Shown: positions 8,499-18,096 of the stretch, one piece after another | Numbering within the stretch: position 1 is the stretch's first letter | Layout of the letters: each line of letters starts with the position of its first letter | The notes under the pieces: generated by a model | What the model saw: only the letters and a program-made list of their open reading frames with translations | Database searches by the model: none | What the model was told of the DNA's origin: nothing | Assembly (NCBI GenBank): GCA_030527825.1 | Contig: JAUNAC010000002.1 | Span: 470,444 to 534,443, forward strand | Reading direction: 5' to 3' | Length of the DNA stretch: 64,000 nucleotides | DNA from: Lautropia sp. | GTDB lineage: Bacteria > Pseudomonadota > Gammaproteobacteria > Burkholderiales > Burkholderiaceae_E | Made by a program: the position numbers and the translations under genes

Positions 8499-10052
8499 AT
8501 GAACAAACTGCATTCTTCACATGCTTTCCCCCTGACGAAATCTGGCGACCGGGCGAAGCGGCCGCTGCGCATGACCCTGGCCGGCGCTGCACTGGCCGTG
8601 GGTGCGGTGCTGGGGCCGCTTGCATTGATCCAGCCCCTGCCCGTACAGGCTCAGGAACAGCTCGTGCGCCAGCTGCCAGACTTCACTGGTCTGGTTGAAA
8701 AGACTGGCGCAGCCGTCGTCAATATCCGTACTACCGAACACGCCGCGAATGTGCAGGCTCAGGAGGGCGAGGATCTGCTTGATCCTGATGATCCCTTCTT
8801 CGAGTTTTTCCGTCGCTTCTTTCCGCCTGGTACTGTTCCAGGTCAGCCCCAGGGCCGGCAGCGGCAGTTGCCACAACCCCAGGGCCGTGCGGGTGAGGAG
8901 GTGCCACGCGGGCTGGGCTCCGGATTCATTATTTCTGCGGACGGCTATGTGATGACCAATCATCACGTGGTTGACGGCGCCGACGAAATATACGTTACCT
9001 TGACCGACAAGCGGGAGTTCAAGGCAAAGTTGATCGGCTCTGACAAGAATACCGATGTGGCCTTGCTCAAAATCGACGCCAGCAACCTGCCGGTGCTCAG
9101 CATTGGCGACCCGAACAAACTGCGTGTCGGGGAATGGGTGGTAGCCATTGGCTCCCCCTTCGGGCTGGATAACACGGTCACGGCCGGCATTGTGTCGGCC
9201 AAGGCCCGGGAAACCGGTGATTACCTGCCTTTCATCCAGACCGATGTGGCGGTTAACCCGGGCAATTCGGGGGGGCCACTGATCAACATGAATGGTCAGG
9301 CGGTGGGTATCAACTCCCAGATTTACAGTCGGACCGGGGGGTTCATGGGGATTTCATTTGCCATTCCCATTGACGAGGCCATGCGGGTCAGCGAGCAGAT
9401 CAAGGCAAGTGGCCACGTGGTACGGGGGCGGATCGGCGTCGCCATCACAGAGGTGACCAAGGATATCGCCGAGCCACTGGGCCTGTCCAAACCCTCGGGC
9501 GCGCAGGTCAGCAGCGTCGATGCCAAGGGACCGGCCTTCAAGGCAGGTGTTCAGCCTGGCGACATCATCTTGCGCTATCAGGGCCATGTCATCGAACGTT
9601 CGACGGATCTGCCCCGCCTGGTCGGTAACACCAGGCCCGGCACCAAGGCATCCCTGGAGGTCTGGCGAGCCGGAGCGGCCCGTACGCTGGAGGTCACGGT
9701 TGGTGAGGTCCCCAGCGAGCCAGGCCGGAACGCGGGACAGTCGTCGCCAGCGACCAAGTCTGCGCCAGCGCGGGCAAACTGGCTGGGCATCATGGCCGCC
9801 GATCTGAGTGCTGAACAGCGCAAACGCCTGGACCAGCCTCGCGAGGGTGTGGTGATCGTCGGCCTGGAGGCCAGCGGTGCTGCCGCCCAGGCCGGTCTGC
9901 GTCAGGGCGATGTCCTGCTTCAGGTCAATAGCCAGCCGATTACCTCGGCCGCTCAGTTTGAGGCACTGGTGAGCAAACTCGATCGCAAGCGCACCCTGGT
10001 GCTGCTGGTCAAGCGGGGAGGCGAGGCTTCCTACGTACCAGTACGACCATAA
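8499..10052 (+). CDS. mucD: Periplasmic serine protease MucD/DegP family (DegQ-like)
   Basis: A 517-residue HtrA-family protease that degrades misfolded envelope proteins. A long signal peptide (hydrophobic about residues 26-46) ends at a probable PVQA|QEQ cleavage site. The trypsin-like triad is His156 in TNHHVVDGAD, Asp186 in NTDVALLKID and Ser257 in NPGNSGGPL. Two PDZ domains follow, at roughly residues 300-395 and 420-510. ATG 8499 is chosen; a TTG directly before it is also in frame. In many Burkholderiales mucD is the last gene of rpoE-rseA-rseB-mucD; here the three upstream genes are missing and a YgfX-like gene precedes it. lepA follows after 318 bases. Confidence 0.93.
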   Translation: MNKLHSSHAFPLTKSGDRAKRPLRMTLAGAALAVGAVLGPLALIQPLPVQAQEQLVRQLPDFTGLVEKTGAAVVNIRTTEHAANVQAQEGEDLLDPDDPFFEFFRRFFPPGTVPGQPQGRQRQLPQPQGRAGEEVPRGLGSGFIISADGYVMTNHHVVDGADEIYVTLTDKREFKAKLIGSDKNTDVALLKIDASNLPVLSIGDPNKLRVGEWVVAIGSPFGLDNTVTAGIVSAKARETGDYLPFIQTDVAVNPGNSGGPLINMNGQAVGINSQIYSRTGGFMGISFAIPIDEAMRVSEQIKASGHVVRGRIGVAITEVTKDIAEPLGLSKPSGAQVSSVDAKGPAFKAGVQPGDIILRYQGHVIERSTDLPRLVGNTRPGTKASLEVWRAGAARTLEVTVGEVPSEPGRNAGQSSPATKSAPARANWLGIMAADLSAEQRKRLDQPREGVVIVGLEASGAAAQAGLRQGDVLLQVNSQPITSAAQFEALVSKLDRKRTLVLLVKRGGEASYVPVRP

Positions 10053-10370
10053 ATCCCGCTGCGGCCCGGCGATATGGGATGCCTGCCGGGCGGTCGGGCC
10101 ACGGTGTGCCCGACTGCCTGTCTGGCCCGATTGCTCCGCCGGTCGCACGCGTCCCTGACGGTACCCTCGCCTGGTATCAGATTAAGTTGTTGATAAACAA
10201 TATATATCAGGCTGATCTTTCATCCTTCCAGGCATCTGGTCGCCGTCATTGTCGAACAAAATGGCATCGCGATGCCGAAAATACCGGGCGACCCTACTAG
10301 AATAAGCATCTTTGTGCGTCACGGCTGACTCTGCTGGTCGCGCCTCCCTCTTGCCGTCTTGCGTCTGGAC
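10053..10370. other. Gap between mucD and lepA; candidate lepA promoter and palindromes
   Basis: No gene was seen in these 318 bases. An AT-rich stretch at about 10180-10215 holds an inverted repeat TTGTT-gata-AACAA. A perfect 14-base palindrome GGCATCGCGATGCC lies at 10263-10276. A -10-like TAGAAT is at 10298-10303, without a good -35. lepA transcription probably starts here, but the exact promoter is unclear. Confidence 0.4.
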
Positions 10371-12164
10371 ATGCAGCACATACGTAATTTTTCCATTATC
10401 GCCCATATCGACCATGGCAAATCTACCTTGGCCGATCGTCTGATCCAGAGACTGGGGGGACTGTCCGAGCGGGAAATGGACAGCCAGGTGCTCGATTCGA
10501 TGGATCTGGAGCGCGAGCGGGGCATTACCATCAAGGCCCAGACTGCGTCGCTGAGTTACCGGGCGGCGGATGGCGTCGAGTACCAGTTCAACCTGATTGA
10601 CACACCGGGACACGTCGACTTTTCCTACGAGGTCAGCCGTTCGCTGTCGGCGTGCGAAGGTGCGCTGCTGGTTGTGGACGCCTCACAAGGGGTGGAGGCC
10701 CAGACGGTGGCAAACTGTTACACGGCCATTGATCTGGGGGTCGAGGTGGTTCCGGTACTCAACAAGATGGACCTTCCGTCGGCCGATCCGGACAATGCCC
10801 GTGCCGAAATCGAGGACGTGATTGGCATCGATGCCACGGATGCCATCCCGGCCAGTGCCAAGACCGGGCTGGGACTGGACGAGATCATCGCCGCCATCGT
10901 AAACCGCATTCCCCCGCCAAAGGGCGACCCGGATGCACCGCTGCAGGCGCTCATCATCGATTCATGGTTCGACAACTATGTCGGCGTGGTCATGCTGGTG
11001 CGGGTGGTTAACGGCACCCTGAAGACCCGGGAGCGCATCCGGATGATGGCTACCGATGCTCTGCACCAGTGTGACCAGCTGGGCGTCTTCACGCCACGTT
11101 CCTCCCCGCGTGATTCGCTGTCGGCCGGTCAGGTGGGCTTCATCATCACCGGCATGAAGGAGCTCAAGCACGCCAAGGTGGGGGACACCATCACCCACGC
11201 CTCGCCGGCTGCGAAGGAGCCGCTGCCGGGCTTCAAGGAGATCAAGCCCTCGGTCTTCGCCGGCCTCTATCCCGTCGAGGCCAGCGAGTACGACGCGCTG
11301 CGCGATGCGCTGGAGAAGCTCAGGCTCAACGATGCCTCGCTGCAGTTTGAGCCCGAGGTTTCCCAGGCACTGGGGTTCGGCTTCCGTTGCGGCTTCCTGG
11401 GCATGCTGCACATGGACATTGTGCAGGAGCGGCTGGAGCGCGAATACAACATGGACCTCATCACGACGGCACCCACCGTCATCTATGAGGTCGTCCTGAC
11501 CGACGGGACCGTCGAGCGCATCGAAAATCCGTCGCGCATGCCCGAGCAGGCCCGCATTGCCGAGATCCGAGAACCGATCGTCAAGGTCGTCATCTTTGTT
11601 CCGCAGGAGTATGTCGGTCCGGTCATTACCCTGTGCACCGGAAAGCGGGGCCTGCAGCGTGACCTCACCTATCATGGCCGTGCCGTGCATCTATCCTACG
11701 AGCTACCCATGAGCGAGATTGTGCTCGACTTTTTTGATCGCCTTAAATCGGTATCCCGCGGCTATGCGTCGATGGACTACGAGTTCCTCGAATACCGTGC
11801 CTCCGATGTGGTCAAAATGGATCTGCTGATCAATGGAGACAAGGTCGATGCGCTGTCAGTCATCGTCCACCGATCGAACGCCATATCGCGCGGCCGCGAG
11901 GTGGCCAGCCGGATGCGGGAACTGATCCCCCGCCAGATGTTCGATGTGGCTGTCCAGGCGGCCATCGGCAGCAACATCATCGCCCGCGAAACCATCAAGG
12001 CACTGCGCAAAAATGTGCTGGCCAAGTGTTACGGAGGCGACATCACCCGCAAGCGCAAGCTGCTGGAAAAGCAGAAAGCCGGTAAAAAGCGCATGAAGCA
12101 GGTCGGATCGGTAGAAATACCGCAAGAGGCTTTCCTGGCGGTCTTGCAGGCCGAGGAGCGTTGA
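10371..12164 (+). CDS. lepA: Translation elongation factor 4 (LepA)
   Basis: A 597-residue translational GTPase of the EF-G family that acts on stalled or mistranslocated ribosomes. Its G domain has [14 protein letters not shown] near residue 10, [10 protein letters not shown] with the switch region, DTPGHVDF near residue 77 and NKMDLP near residue 131. The unique LepA C-terminal domain ends [20 protein letters not shown] 10371 ([19 protein letters not shown]) is preferred over the in-frame TTG at 10359 because it matches the family start. It forms the usual lepA-lepB pair, 135 bases before lepB. Confidence 0.97.
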   Translation: MQHIRNFSIIAHIDHGKSTLADRLIQRLGGLSEREMDSQVLDSMDLERERGITIKAQTASLSYRAADGVEYQFNLIDTPGHVDFSYEVSRSLSACEGALLVVDASQGVEAQTVANCYTAIDLGVEVVPVLNKMDLPSADPDNARAEIEDVIGIDATDAIPASAKTGLGLDEIIAAIVNRIPPPKGDPDAPLQALIIDSWFDNYVGVVMLVRVVNGTLKTRERIRMMATDALHQCDQLGVFTPRSSPRDSLSAGQVGFIITGMKELKHAKVGDTITHASPAAKEPLPGFKEIKPSVFAGLYPVEASEYDALRDALEKLRLNDASLQFEPEVSQALGFGFRCGFLGMLHMDIVQERLEREYNMDLITTAPTVIYEVVLTDGTVERIENPSRMPEQARIAEIREPIVKVVIFVPQEYVGPVITLCTGKRGLQRDLTYHGRAVHLSYELPMSEIVLDFFDRLKSVSRGYASMDYEFLEYRASDVVKMDLLINGDKVDALSVIVHRSNAISRGREVASRMRELIPRQMFDVAVQAAIGSNIIARETIKALRKNVLAKCYGGDITRKRKLLEKQKAGKKRMKQVGSVEIPQEAFLAVLQAEER

Positions 12165-12299
12165 AGCACCGTCTGTCTCCGGGACGTACCGGCCATTTGT
12201 CGGCTACCATGGCGAACGGCACATTTTTTACCGCGGGCACCTGTTATTGTCTGCCCTTTTACCCAGCCGCCCGTTGTTGGGCATGATTCTCAAGCTGAC

Positions 12300-13181
12300 A
12301 TGAATTTACCGCTCATCCTTTTTCTGCTGACGGCCTTCACCCTGTGCATGTGGCTGCTGGATATTCTGGTGCTGGCTCCCGGGCGACGGCGACAGGCCGA
12401 GAAACGTCTGAAGGAATGGGAGCGTGAACAGCAGGCCAGAGGGGGCCGGGTCAGCCCCCAGGCCCGCCAGCAGCTCAGCAGCACACTTCGTCGGCGTCCG
12501 GCCTGGCTTGACTACACGGCAGGTCTGTTTCCTGTGCTGTTCGTCGTATTCATGGTGCGCTCCTTCCTCTTCGAGCCATTCAAGATTCCCTCCGGTTCGA
12601 TGATTCCCACCCTGCTGGTTGGCGATCTCATCCTGGTCAACAAATACAGCTACGGCGTGCGCCTGCCGGTCTTTAACACCAAGATCCTGAATGTGGGCGA
12701 ACCGCAACGGGGAGATACTGTTGTTTTCCGCTATCCGATGGATCCGTCGGTTGATTACATCAAACGTGTCATCGGCATCCCCGGAGACACCATTACCGTG
12801 CGCCAGGGTCATGTGCTGATCAATGGTGAGGAGGCCCCCCTGCGGCCCGCGGGTGAATATTTCGATTCTGAGCGGGGTCGCTACATGCAGCGATACTCTG
12901 AAACCATCGGCAACATCGCTCATAAACTCCTGATTGATATGGACAATCCGGCTGTGGTGCCTTTGCAGCGTACCCCTGAAACGGAAAAAAATTGCCATTT
13001 CAGCCCGGCAGAGCTGACCTGCAAGGTGCCCGAAAACAGCTATTTTGTCATGGGTGACAACCGGGACAACAGTCTGGACAGCCGCAGCTGGGGCTTTGTC
13101 CCGGAGAAGAACCTGGTTGGACGGGCGTTTTTCATCTGGATGAATTTCGACGATCTGCAGAGAATTGGGACATTTCATTGA
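12300..13181 (+). CDS. lepB: Signal peptidase I
   Basis: A 293-residue inner-membrane protease that removes Sec and Tat signal peptides. There are two N-terminal membrane segments, about residues 3-24 and 76-94. The Ser/Lys dyad is Ser100 in IPSGSMIPTLL and Lys155 in DYIKRVIGIPGD. MGDNRDNSLDSR near residue 250 is the conserved box E. It is encoded right after lepA and before DUF4845-rnc, the classic proteobacterial order. Length and motifs are normal. Confidence 0.96.
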   Translation: MNLPLILFLLTAFTLCMWLLDILVLAPGRRRQAEKRLKEWEREQQARGGRVSPQARQQLSSTLRRRPAWLDYTAGLFPVLFVVFMVRSFLFEPFKIPSGSMIPTLLVGDLILVNKYSYGVRLPVFNTKILNVGEPQRGDTVVFRYPMDPSVDYIKRVIGIPGDTITVRQGHVLINGEEAPLRPAGEYFDSERGRYMQRYSETIGNIAHKLLIDMDNPAVVPLQRTPETEKNCHFSPAELTCKVPENSYFVMGDNRDNSLDSRSWGFVPEKNLVGRAFFIWMNFDDLQRIGTFH

Positions 13182-13250
13182 CAGACGAGGCCGACTGTCC
13201 GGCCCGTGCTGCAGATTCCTCCTGTTCGTCCATTGGTGACACTCCAAATC

Positions 13251-13634
13251 ATGAATGCATCCTTCCTTGCTGGTCGCCGTGCAGGCCAGCGCGGTCTTAC
13301 CCTGCTGAGCCTGTTGCTCGTGGCCATCATTGTGGCCTTTCTCTCGCTGGTTTTTATGCGGATCGTGCCAACGTTTCTTGAATACCAGAGCATCAAGAAG
13401 GCTCTGGTGCGGGCAGTCAGTGCTTCGGGCAATAGCAGTCCGGAGGCGATTCGCAGCGCTTTTGACCGCTCGCAGGCTATTGAGGATTTTCACGCCATCG
13501 ACAGTAGCAAGTTGATTTTTACGAAGGGTCAGAGCGATCAGGTGACGGTCTCCTTCAAATACAGTAAAGACATTCCGCTGTTTGGGCCGGTCAGGCTGGT
13601 GATTGACTATGAGGGCGATGCGCGTGCGCGCTAG
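13251..13634 (+). CDS. DUF4845 membrane protein between lepB and rnc
   Basis: A 127-residue protein whose N-terminus GQRGLTLLSLLLVAIIVAF resembles a pilin-like signal with one membrane segment, about residues 12-35. The rest is a small periplasmic-type domain. DUF4845 proteins occupy exactly this position (lepB-DUF4845-rnc) in many beta- and gammaproteobacteria and have no established function. ATG 13251 is chosen; an earlier in-frame start at 13206 would add 15 residues that do not look conserved. Confidence 0.85.
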   Translation: MNASFLAGRRAGQRGLTLLSLLLVAIIVAFLSLVFMRIVPTFLEYQSIKKALVRAVSASGNSSPEAIRSAFDRSQAIEDFHAIDSSKLIFTKGQSDQVTVSFKYSKDIPLFGPVRLVIDYEGDARAR

Positions 13635-13655
13635 CGCGCCGCGGCTGTATCATCC

Positions 13656-14357
13656 ATGACAGACCGCTTCCAGGACTCTGTACGGCGCCTGCTGCAGTCG
13701 CGTCTGGGCTACTCATTCCAGTCTGAAGCACTACTCACCCAGGCGTTGACGCACCGCAGCTGTGGGCCTGCGCACAATGAGCGCCTGGAGTTTCTGGGTG
13801 ACAGTGTCCTGAACTGTGCCGTGGCCTCGCTGCTCTACAGTCGCTTTGCCAGCTCCTCCGAGGGTGATCTGTCACGTCTGCGTGCGAATCTGGTCAAGCA
13901 GGAACCGCTGCACGGCATCGCCTGCAGCCTGTCCCTGTCAGATGCCATGATCCTGGGCGAGGGCGAGCGGCGCAGCGGCGGCAGCCAGCGTCCTTCCATC
14001 ATGGCCGATGCGGTCGAAGCCCTGCTGGGGGCCATTTTCATTGAATCCGGCTTTGAGGCCGCAGCCGCCGTGGTGGCCCGTCTCTATCAGCCCCTGCTGG
14101 ATGGCATCGACCCGGCCGAACTGGGCAAGGACGCCAAAACCCGCCTGCAGGAACACCTCCAGGGACAGCATTTGCCATTGCCCAAATACCAGGTCGTCGC
14201 CACTCACGGCCAGGCACATCACCAGCATTTTGTGGTCAACTGTGTGCTCACCCGGCCCACTGGTGTATTTGAGGGCCGGGGAGAGAGTCGCCGCAAGGCC
14301 GAGCAGGCCGCCGCCCGCGCCGCTCTGATTCATCTTCAGCAGCTGTCACCGCCCTGA
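13656..14357 (+). CDS. rnc: Ribonuclease III
   Basis: A 233-residue double-strand-specific endoribonuclease for rRNA processing and mRNA turnover. NERLEFLGDSVLN near residue 38 is the RNase III signature with acidic metal ligands, and the second acidic cluster DAVEALLGAIF is near residue 115. The C-terminal double-stranded RNA-binding domain (about residues 155-230) ends RRKAEQAAARAAL. It lies 21 bases after DUF4845 and is followed by a 9-bp hairpin, then era. Confidence 0.96.
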   Translation: MTDRFQDSVRRLLQSRLGYSFQSEALLTQALTHRSCGPAHNERLEFLGDSVLNCAVASLLYSRFASSSEGDLSRLRANLVKQEPLHGIACSLSLSDAMILGEGERRSGGSQRPSIMADAVEALLGAIFIESGFEAAAAVVARLYQPLLDGIDPAELGKDAKTRLQEHLQGQHLPLPKYQVVATHGQAHHQHFVVNCVLTRPTGVFEGRGESRRKAEQAAARAALIHLQQLSPP

Positions 14358-14375
14358 CCGGGCGCGCGTCTGGCC

Positions 14376-14407
14376 CGCCACGCCAGTGCCTGAAGCAAGG
14401 CGTGGCG
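14376..14407 (+). terminator. Hairpin between rnc and era
   Basis: Perfect 9-bp stem CGCCACGCC / GGCGTGGCG with a 14-base loop, shortly after the rnc stop. There is no U-run. rnc messages are often autoregulated by RNase III cleavage of 5' hairpins; this one is 3', so attenuation or RNase III processing between rnc and era is only a guess. Confidence 0.35.
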
Positions 14408-14514
14408 CTCTGCTGCGCGTATCATCGGGGCAGGCAGTCGCCTGCATTTTTCCGTGACCGCCTGAATTCCCGTCCAACCCATGCCAGGCAAACGGCCTGT
14501 TTTTCCGAACGCTC

Positions 14515-15462
14515 ATGACAGCAGATGTCTCTCCCCTCGCCAGCAGGCATGCGCAACCCGAGGCGAATCATGACGGCAGCGCCTTTCGCTGTGGCTATGT
14601 CGCTCTGGTCGGGCGTCCCAATACGGGTAAGTCCACGCTGCTTAATCAGCTGCTGGGTCAGATGCTCTCCATTACGGCTGATCGTGCGCAGACCACACGC
14701 CATCGCATCCAGGGTGTCCTGTCGCGCCCGGCCGCCCAGTTGATTCTTGTCGATTCGCCTGGCTATCAGACCCGGCGCCTCAATCCGCTGAACCGGATCC
14801 TCAATCGTACGGCCCAGTCTGTCGGGCAGCAGGCCGATGTCGCTGTGCTCGTGACTGAGGCAGCGCATTGGCAGTCGCAGGATGATGAGATTCTGCGCTG
14901 GCTTGGGGGGCGTTTGCCAGTCATTGCCGCCATCAACAAGATCGACCGTCTGCCCAGCGTCAACGACGCATTGCCGCTGATTGCGCGGCTGCATGACACC
15001 CATCCTGGGCTGGCCGCCATCGTGCCACTCAGTGCCCGGACCGGGCAGGGCATCGAAGCGTTGCTGGATGCCATCGAACAGCAGCTGCCCGTCGCGCCAC
15101 CCATTTACGGTGAGGACGAACTCACGGACCGTCCCGAGCGCTTCTTTGCAGCGGAAATCATTCGTGAAAAGCTCTTTCGCCTGCTGGGCGAAGAACTACC
15201 TTATGAAAGTACCGTCGTCATAGACCGCTTCGAAGAGGAGGGCGCGCTGCGGCGCATTGCGGCCACCATCATCGTCGAGCGGCGTGCCCAGAAGCCCATC
15301 GTGCTGGGTCGGGGTGGTGAGCGCATCAAGCGCATCGCCAGCGAAGCCCGTCAGGACATGGAACGCATGTTTGACGGCAAGGTGTTTCTTACCCTGTGGG
15401 TGCAGGTGCGCAGCGGCTGGGCCAAAGACGGGGCTCATCTGCGCAGCTACGGCTACGAATGA
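14515..15462 (+). CDS. era: GTPase Era
   Basis: A 315-residue essential GTPase that binds the 3' end of 16S rRNA during 30S assembly. G1 is GRPNTGKSTLLNQL near residue 38, and NKID (G4) is near residue 140. G3 reads DSPGYQT instead of the more usual DTPG, a mild variation. A C-terminal KH domain includes VLGRGGERIKRI near residue 265. The first 25 residues are a non-conserved extension before GYVALVGRP. The start ATG 14515 lies 157 bases after rnc. Confidence 0.95.
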   Translation: MTADVSPLASRHAQPEANHDGSAFRCGYVALVGRPNTGKSTLLNQLLGQMLSITADRAQTTRHRIQGVLSRPAAQLILVDSPGYQTRRLNPLNRILNRTAQSVGQQADVAVLVTEAAHWQSQDDEILRWLGGRLPVIAAINKIDRLPSVNDALPLIARLHDTHPGLAAIVPLSARTGQGIEALLDAIEQQLPVAPPIYGEDELTDRPERFFAAEIIREKLFRLLGEELPYESTVVIDRFEEEGALRRIAATIIVERRAQKPIVLGRGGERIKRIASEARQDMERMFDGKVFLTLWVQVRSGWAKDGAHLRSYGYE

Positions 15463-15490
15463 ATACACGCTTTCCGTCCAGGGCTGGAAT

Positions 15491-16195
15491 ATGGTTGGCC
15501 CGTTGACCGACGAGGCAGGCTTCGTACTCCATAGCCGCCCTTATCGAGAAACCAGCCTGATTGTGGATCTGTTTCTGCGCGAGCGGGGGCGGGTGTCTGC
15601 CGTTGCCAAGGGGGCACGTCGTCCTACTTCGGCATTGCGTCCGGTACTGTTGCAGTTCCAGCCGATCGATTTTCGGCTCAGCGGCCGGCATGAACTGCGT
15701 ACTCTGACCCGCGCCGAATGGCAGGGCGGCATGGCGGTACCGGGAGGGCGAGCGCTACTTTTTGCCTTCTACCTGAACGAGCTGGTGATACGTCTGCTGG
15801 CACGTGAAGATCCCCATCCCCAGCTGTTTGATGCCTATACCGAGGCGCTGCACCAGTTGGGCGAACGGGGTGCTGATGAGCGCATACTGCGGCGCTTTGA
15901 GTGGTTGCTGCTCGCCGAGATCGGCTATGCGCCCGATCTGCAATGTGATCACCAGGGAATACCACTGCATCCGGCACGAAACTACAGAATAAATGAGGGA
16001 CAGTGGTTTGTGACCCAGGTTGAAGATTACGCCACCTTCAATGGCCAGATCCTGCAGCACATTGCGTCGGGGCGGTATGATGCGCCTGGTGTGCTTGCGC
16101 AGGCCAAACGGCTGTCGCGGCTGATGCTGGCGCTGCCTCTGGAAGGGGCCTCGCTGGACACCCGGCGGATTCTGATGGATCTGCAGCGGCTATGA
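15491..16195 (+). CDS. recO: DNA repair protein RecO
   Basis: A 234-residue recombination mediator of the RecFOR pathway that helps load RecA on SSB-coated DNA. Its N-terminal OB fold carries the typical AGFVLHSRPYRETSLIVDLF and KGARRP sequences. The frame is open across the end of era, but similarity begins at ATG 15491 (MVGPLTDEAGF), 28 bases after the era stop. No zinc-cysteine cluster is obvious. The neighbours era and pdxJ match the standard betaproteobacterial order. Confidence 0.9.
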   Translation: MVGPLTDEAGFVLHSRPYRETSLIVDLFLRERGRVSAVAKGARRPTSALRPVLLQFQPIDFRLSGRHELRTLTRAEWQGGMAVPGGRALLFAFYLNELVIRLLAREDPHPQLFDAYTEALHQLGERGADERILRRFEWLLLAEIGYAPDLQCDHQGIPLHPARNYRINEGQWFVTQVEDYATFNGQILQHIASGRYDAPGVLAQAKRLSRLMLALPLEGASLDTRRILMDLQRL

Positions 16196-16241
16196 TGTGG
16201 CATCACCTGGATCCCTTCCATTTATTTCCCGCTTTTTTTTC

Positions 16242-17012
16242 ATGATCGAACTTGGCGTTAACATCGACCACGTGGCCACCCTGCGGCAGGCGCGGCTCAC
16301 CTATGAACCAGATCCCGTCTGGGCGGCCGTCGAGGCCCATCTGGGCGGCGCAGATGGCATCACGGTGCATTTGCGCGAGGATCGGAGGCACATTCAGGAT
16401 GCCGACGTACGGCGCCTGCGCGAGCAGACGCAGATCAAGCTGAACCTTGAAATGGCCGCGACACCTGACATGCTGGCAGTGGCCATCGCCCTGAAGCCGG
16501 AAATGGCGATGCTGGTACCAGAAGGCCGCCATGAGGTGACCACCGAAGGCGGCCTGGACATCGTATCTCGGGAGACAGAAATCGCTGAGATCATCGCCCG
16601 TCTGGCCGGGCATGGCATGACCACCAGCGTCTTCATTGACGCTGAGCCTGCGCAGATCGAGGCCGCGGCCCGCGTCGGGGCGAGCGTATGCGAACTGCAC
16701 ACCGGCCCCTATTCACTGCGCTTTTACCAGGATGGCCGCGATATTGACCGCCCAGGCGTGCGCAGCGAACTGATGCGGCTGGCCGGGGCCGCCGCGCTCA
16801 TCCAGCAGGCTGGCATGCGCTGCAATGCCGGCCATGGCCTGAATTACTTCAACGTACAGCCGGTGGCTGCGCTGCCAGGCATAAGGGAATTGCACATCGG
16901 GCATGCCATTGTGTCCCGTTCCGTGTTTGTCGGCATGCGTGAAGCCGTGGCCAGCATGAAGGCGCTGATCCGCGAAGCCGCCGCCACGGCCCGCCCCGTC
17001 TCTGGACGTTGA
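16242..17012 (+). CDS. pdxJ: Pyridoxine 5'-phosphate synthase
   Basis: A 256-residue TIM-barrel enzyme that condenses 1-deoxy-D-xylulose 5-phosphate with 3-amino-2-oxopropyl phosphate, the last ring-forming step of DXP-dependent vitamin B6 synthesis. MIELGVNIDHVATLRQAR is the family start and fixes ATG 16242. HLREDRRHIQD near residue 45, LELHTGPYS-like CELHTGPYS and GHGLNY near residue 195 are present. The start follows a run of eight T with no clear Shine-Dalgarno. The gene normally next to it, acpS, is missing: nagZ begins only 27 bases later. Confidence 0.94.
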   Translation: MIELGVNIDHVATLRQARLTYEPDPVWAAVEAHLGGADGITVHLREDRRHIQDADVRRLREQTQIKLNLEMAATPDMLAVAIALKPEMAMLVPEGRHEVTTEGGLDIVSRETEIAEIIARLAGHGMTTSVFIDAEPAQIEAAARVGASVCELHTGPYSLRFYQDGRDIDRPGVRSELMRLAGAAALIQQAGMRCNAGHGLNYFNVQPVAALPGIRELHIGHAIVSRSVFVGMREAVASMKALIREAAATARPVSGR

Positions 17013-17039
17013 CCGCCATTCCTTCCGGATGTTCCCATC

Positions 17040-18047
17040 ATGCCTGCTCATTCCGTTCACAAGACGGCGCAACGTACCGTTCGTCGTTCCCGCCACCTGC
17101 CGGCCGGGCCAGTCATGGTCGACGTGGCCGGTCTGCAGCTAACGCCCGCCGAACGTCGGCGCCTGCGTCACCCGCTGGTGGGCGGGGTCATCCTGTTTGC
17201 CCGCAACTATCAGTCGCCAGGGCAGCTTCGCGCCCTCACGGATGAGATCCACGCCTGCCGTTCGCCCAGCCTCCTGGTGGCAGTCGACCATGAGGGAGGG
17301 CGGGTACAGCGTTTCCGGGAAGGTTTTTCACCAATTCCCGCCATGCGCTCGCTGGGCACGCTGTGGGACAGCGATGTCCTGCTCGCCTGCCGGGAAGCCA
17401 CCGAAATCGGCCAGCGCATGGGCACCGAACTGCGGGCGGCCGGCGTGGACTTTAGCTTTGCTCCGGTGCTTGATCTGGACTATGGCCGCTCCAGCGTCAT
17501 CGGCAACCGGGCCTTCCATGCGGATCCGCGGGTTGTCGCCATGCTGGCCCGCTGCCTGACCCACGGCCTGCTGTTGGCTGGCATGGCCAACTGTGCCAAG
17601 CATTTTCCTGGCCACGGTTACGCGGACGCAGACTCGCATGTCGCCATGCCCGTGGACGATCGCAGCCTGGAGACACTGCTGGCCGACGATATGGCACCCT
17701 ATCGCTGGCTGGGGCCCGTCATTACGGCGGTGATGCCTGCCCACGTCATCTATTCCCAGGTCGATCGCAGGCCGGCCGGATTTTCCCGACGCTGGCTGCA
17801 GACCATCCTGCGCCGGCGTCTGGGCTTCGATGGCTTGATATTTTCGGATGATCTGACCATGGAAGCCGCGACCGTGGCCGGCGACATCACGGCCCGGGCC
17901 CAGGCGGCGCTGAAGGCGGGCTGTGACATGGTGCTGGTCTGCAATCGCCCCGATCTGGCCGACATCCTGCTGGACAGCCTGCAACCGCCCGACAATCCAC
18001 ACCTGCAGCGTCGTCTGGATGCCCTGCGACCCCGCTCTCCGGTCTGA
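17040..18047 (+). CDS. nagZ: Beta-N-acetylhexosaminidase NagZ
   Basis: A 335-residue cytoplasmic glycoside hydrolase family 3 enzyme that releases GlcNAc from anhydromuropeptides during cell-wall recycling. VDHEGGRVQRFREGFSPIP near residue 82 and KHFPGHGYADADSH near residue 183, with the catalytic His-Asp loop, are diagnostic. IFSDDLTMEA near residue 260 holds the nucleophile Asp. About 20 basic N-terminal residues precede the conserved GPVMVDVAG. It follows pdxJ by 27 bases, where acpS would normally stand between. Confidence 0.93.
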   Translation: MPAHSVHKTAQRTVRRSRHLPAGPVMVDVAGLQLTPAERRRLRHPLVGGVILFARNYQSPGQLRALTDEIHACRSPSLLVAVDHEGGRVQRFREGFSPIPAMRSLGTLWDSDVLLACREATEIGQRMGTELRAAGVDFSFAPVLDLDYGRSSVIGNRAFHADPRVVAMLARCLTHGLLLAGMANCAKHFPGHGYADADSHVAMPVDDRSLETLLADDMAPYRWLGPVITAVMPAHVIYSQVDRRPAGFSRRWLQTILRRRLGFDGLIFSDDLTMEAATVAGDITARAQAALKAGCDMVLVCNRPDLADILLDSLQPPDNPHLQRRLDALRPRSPV

Positions 18048-18096
18048 GAGGACTGCGTCCTGAGATGCATATGCAACAACCGCTTTCCTGCCGGAT

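Noticed and set aside
12306-13493. Long open frame on the minus strand opposite lepB
   Set aside because: It is antisense to lepB and DUF4845, has no recognisable motif, and arises from the high GC content.
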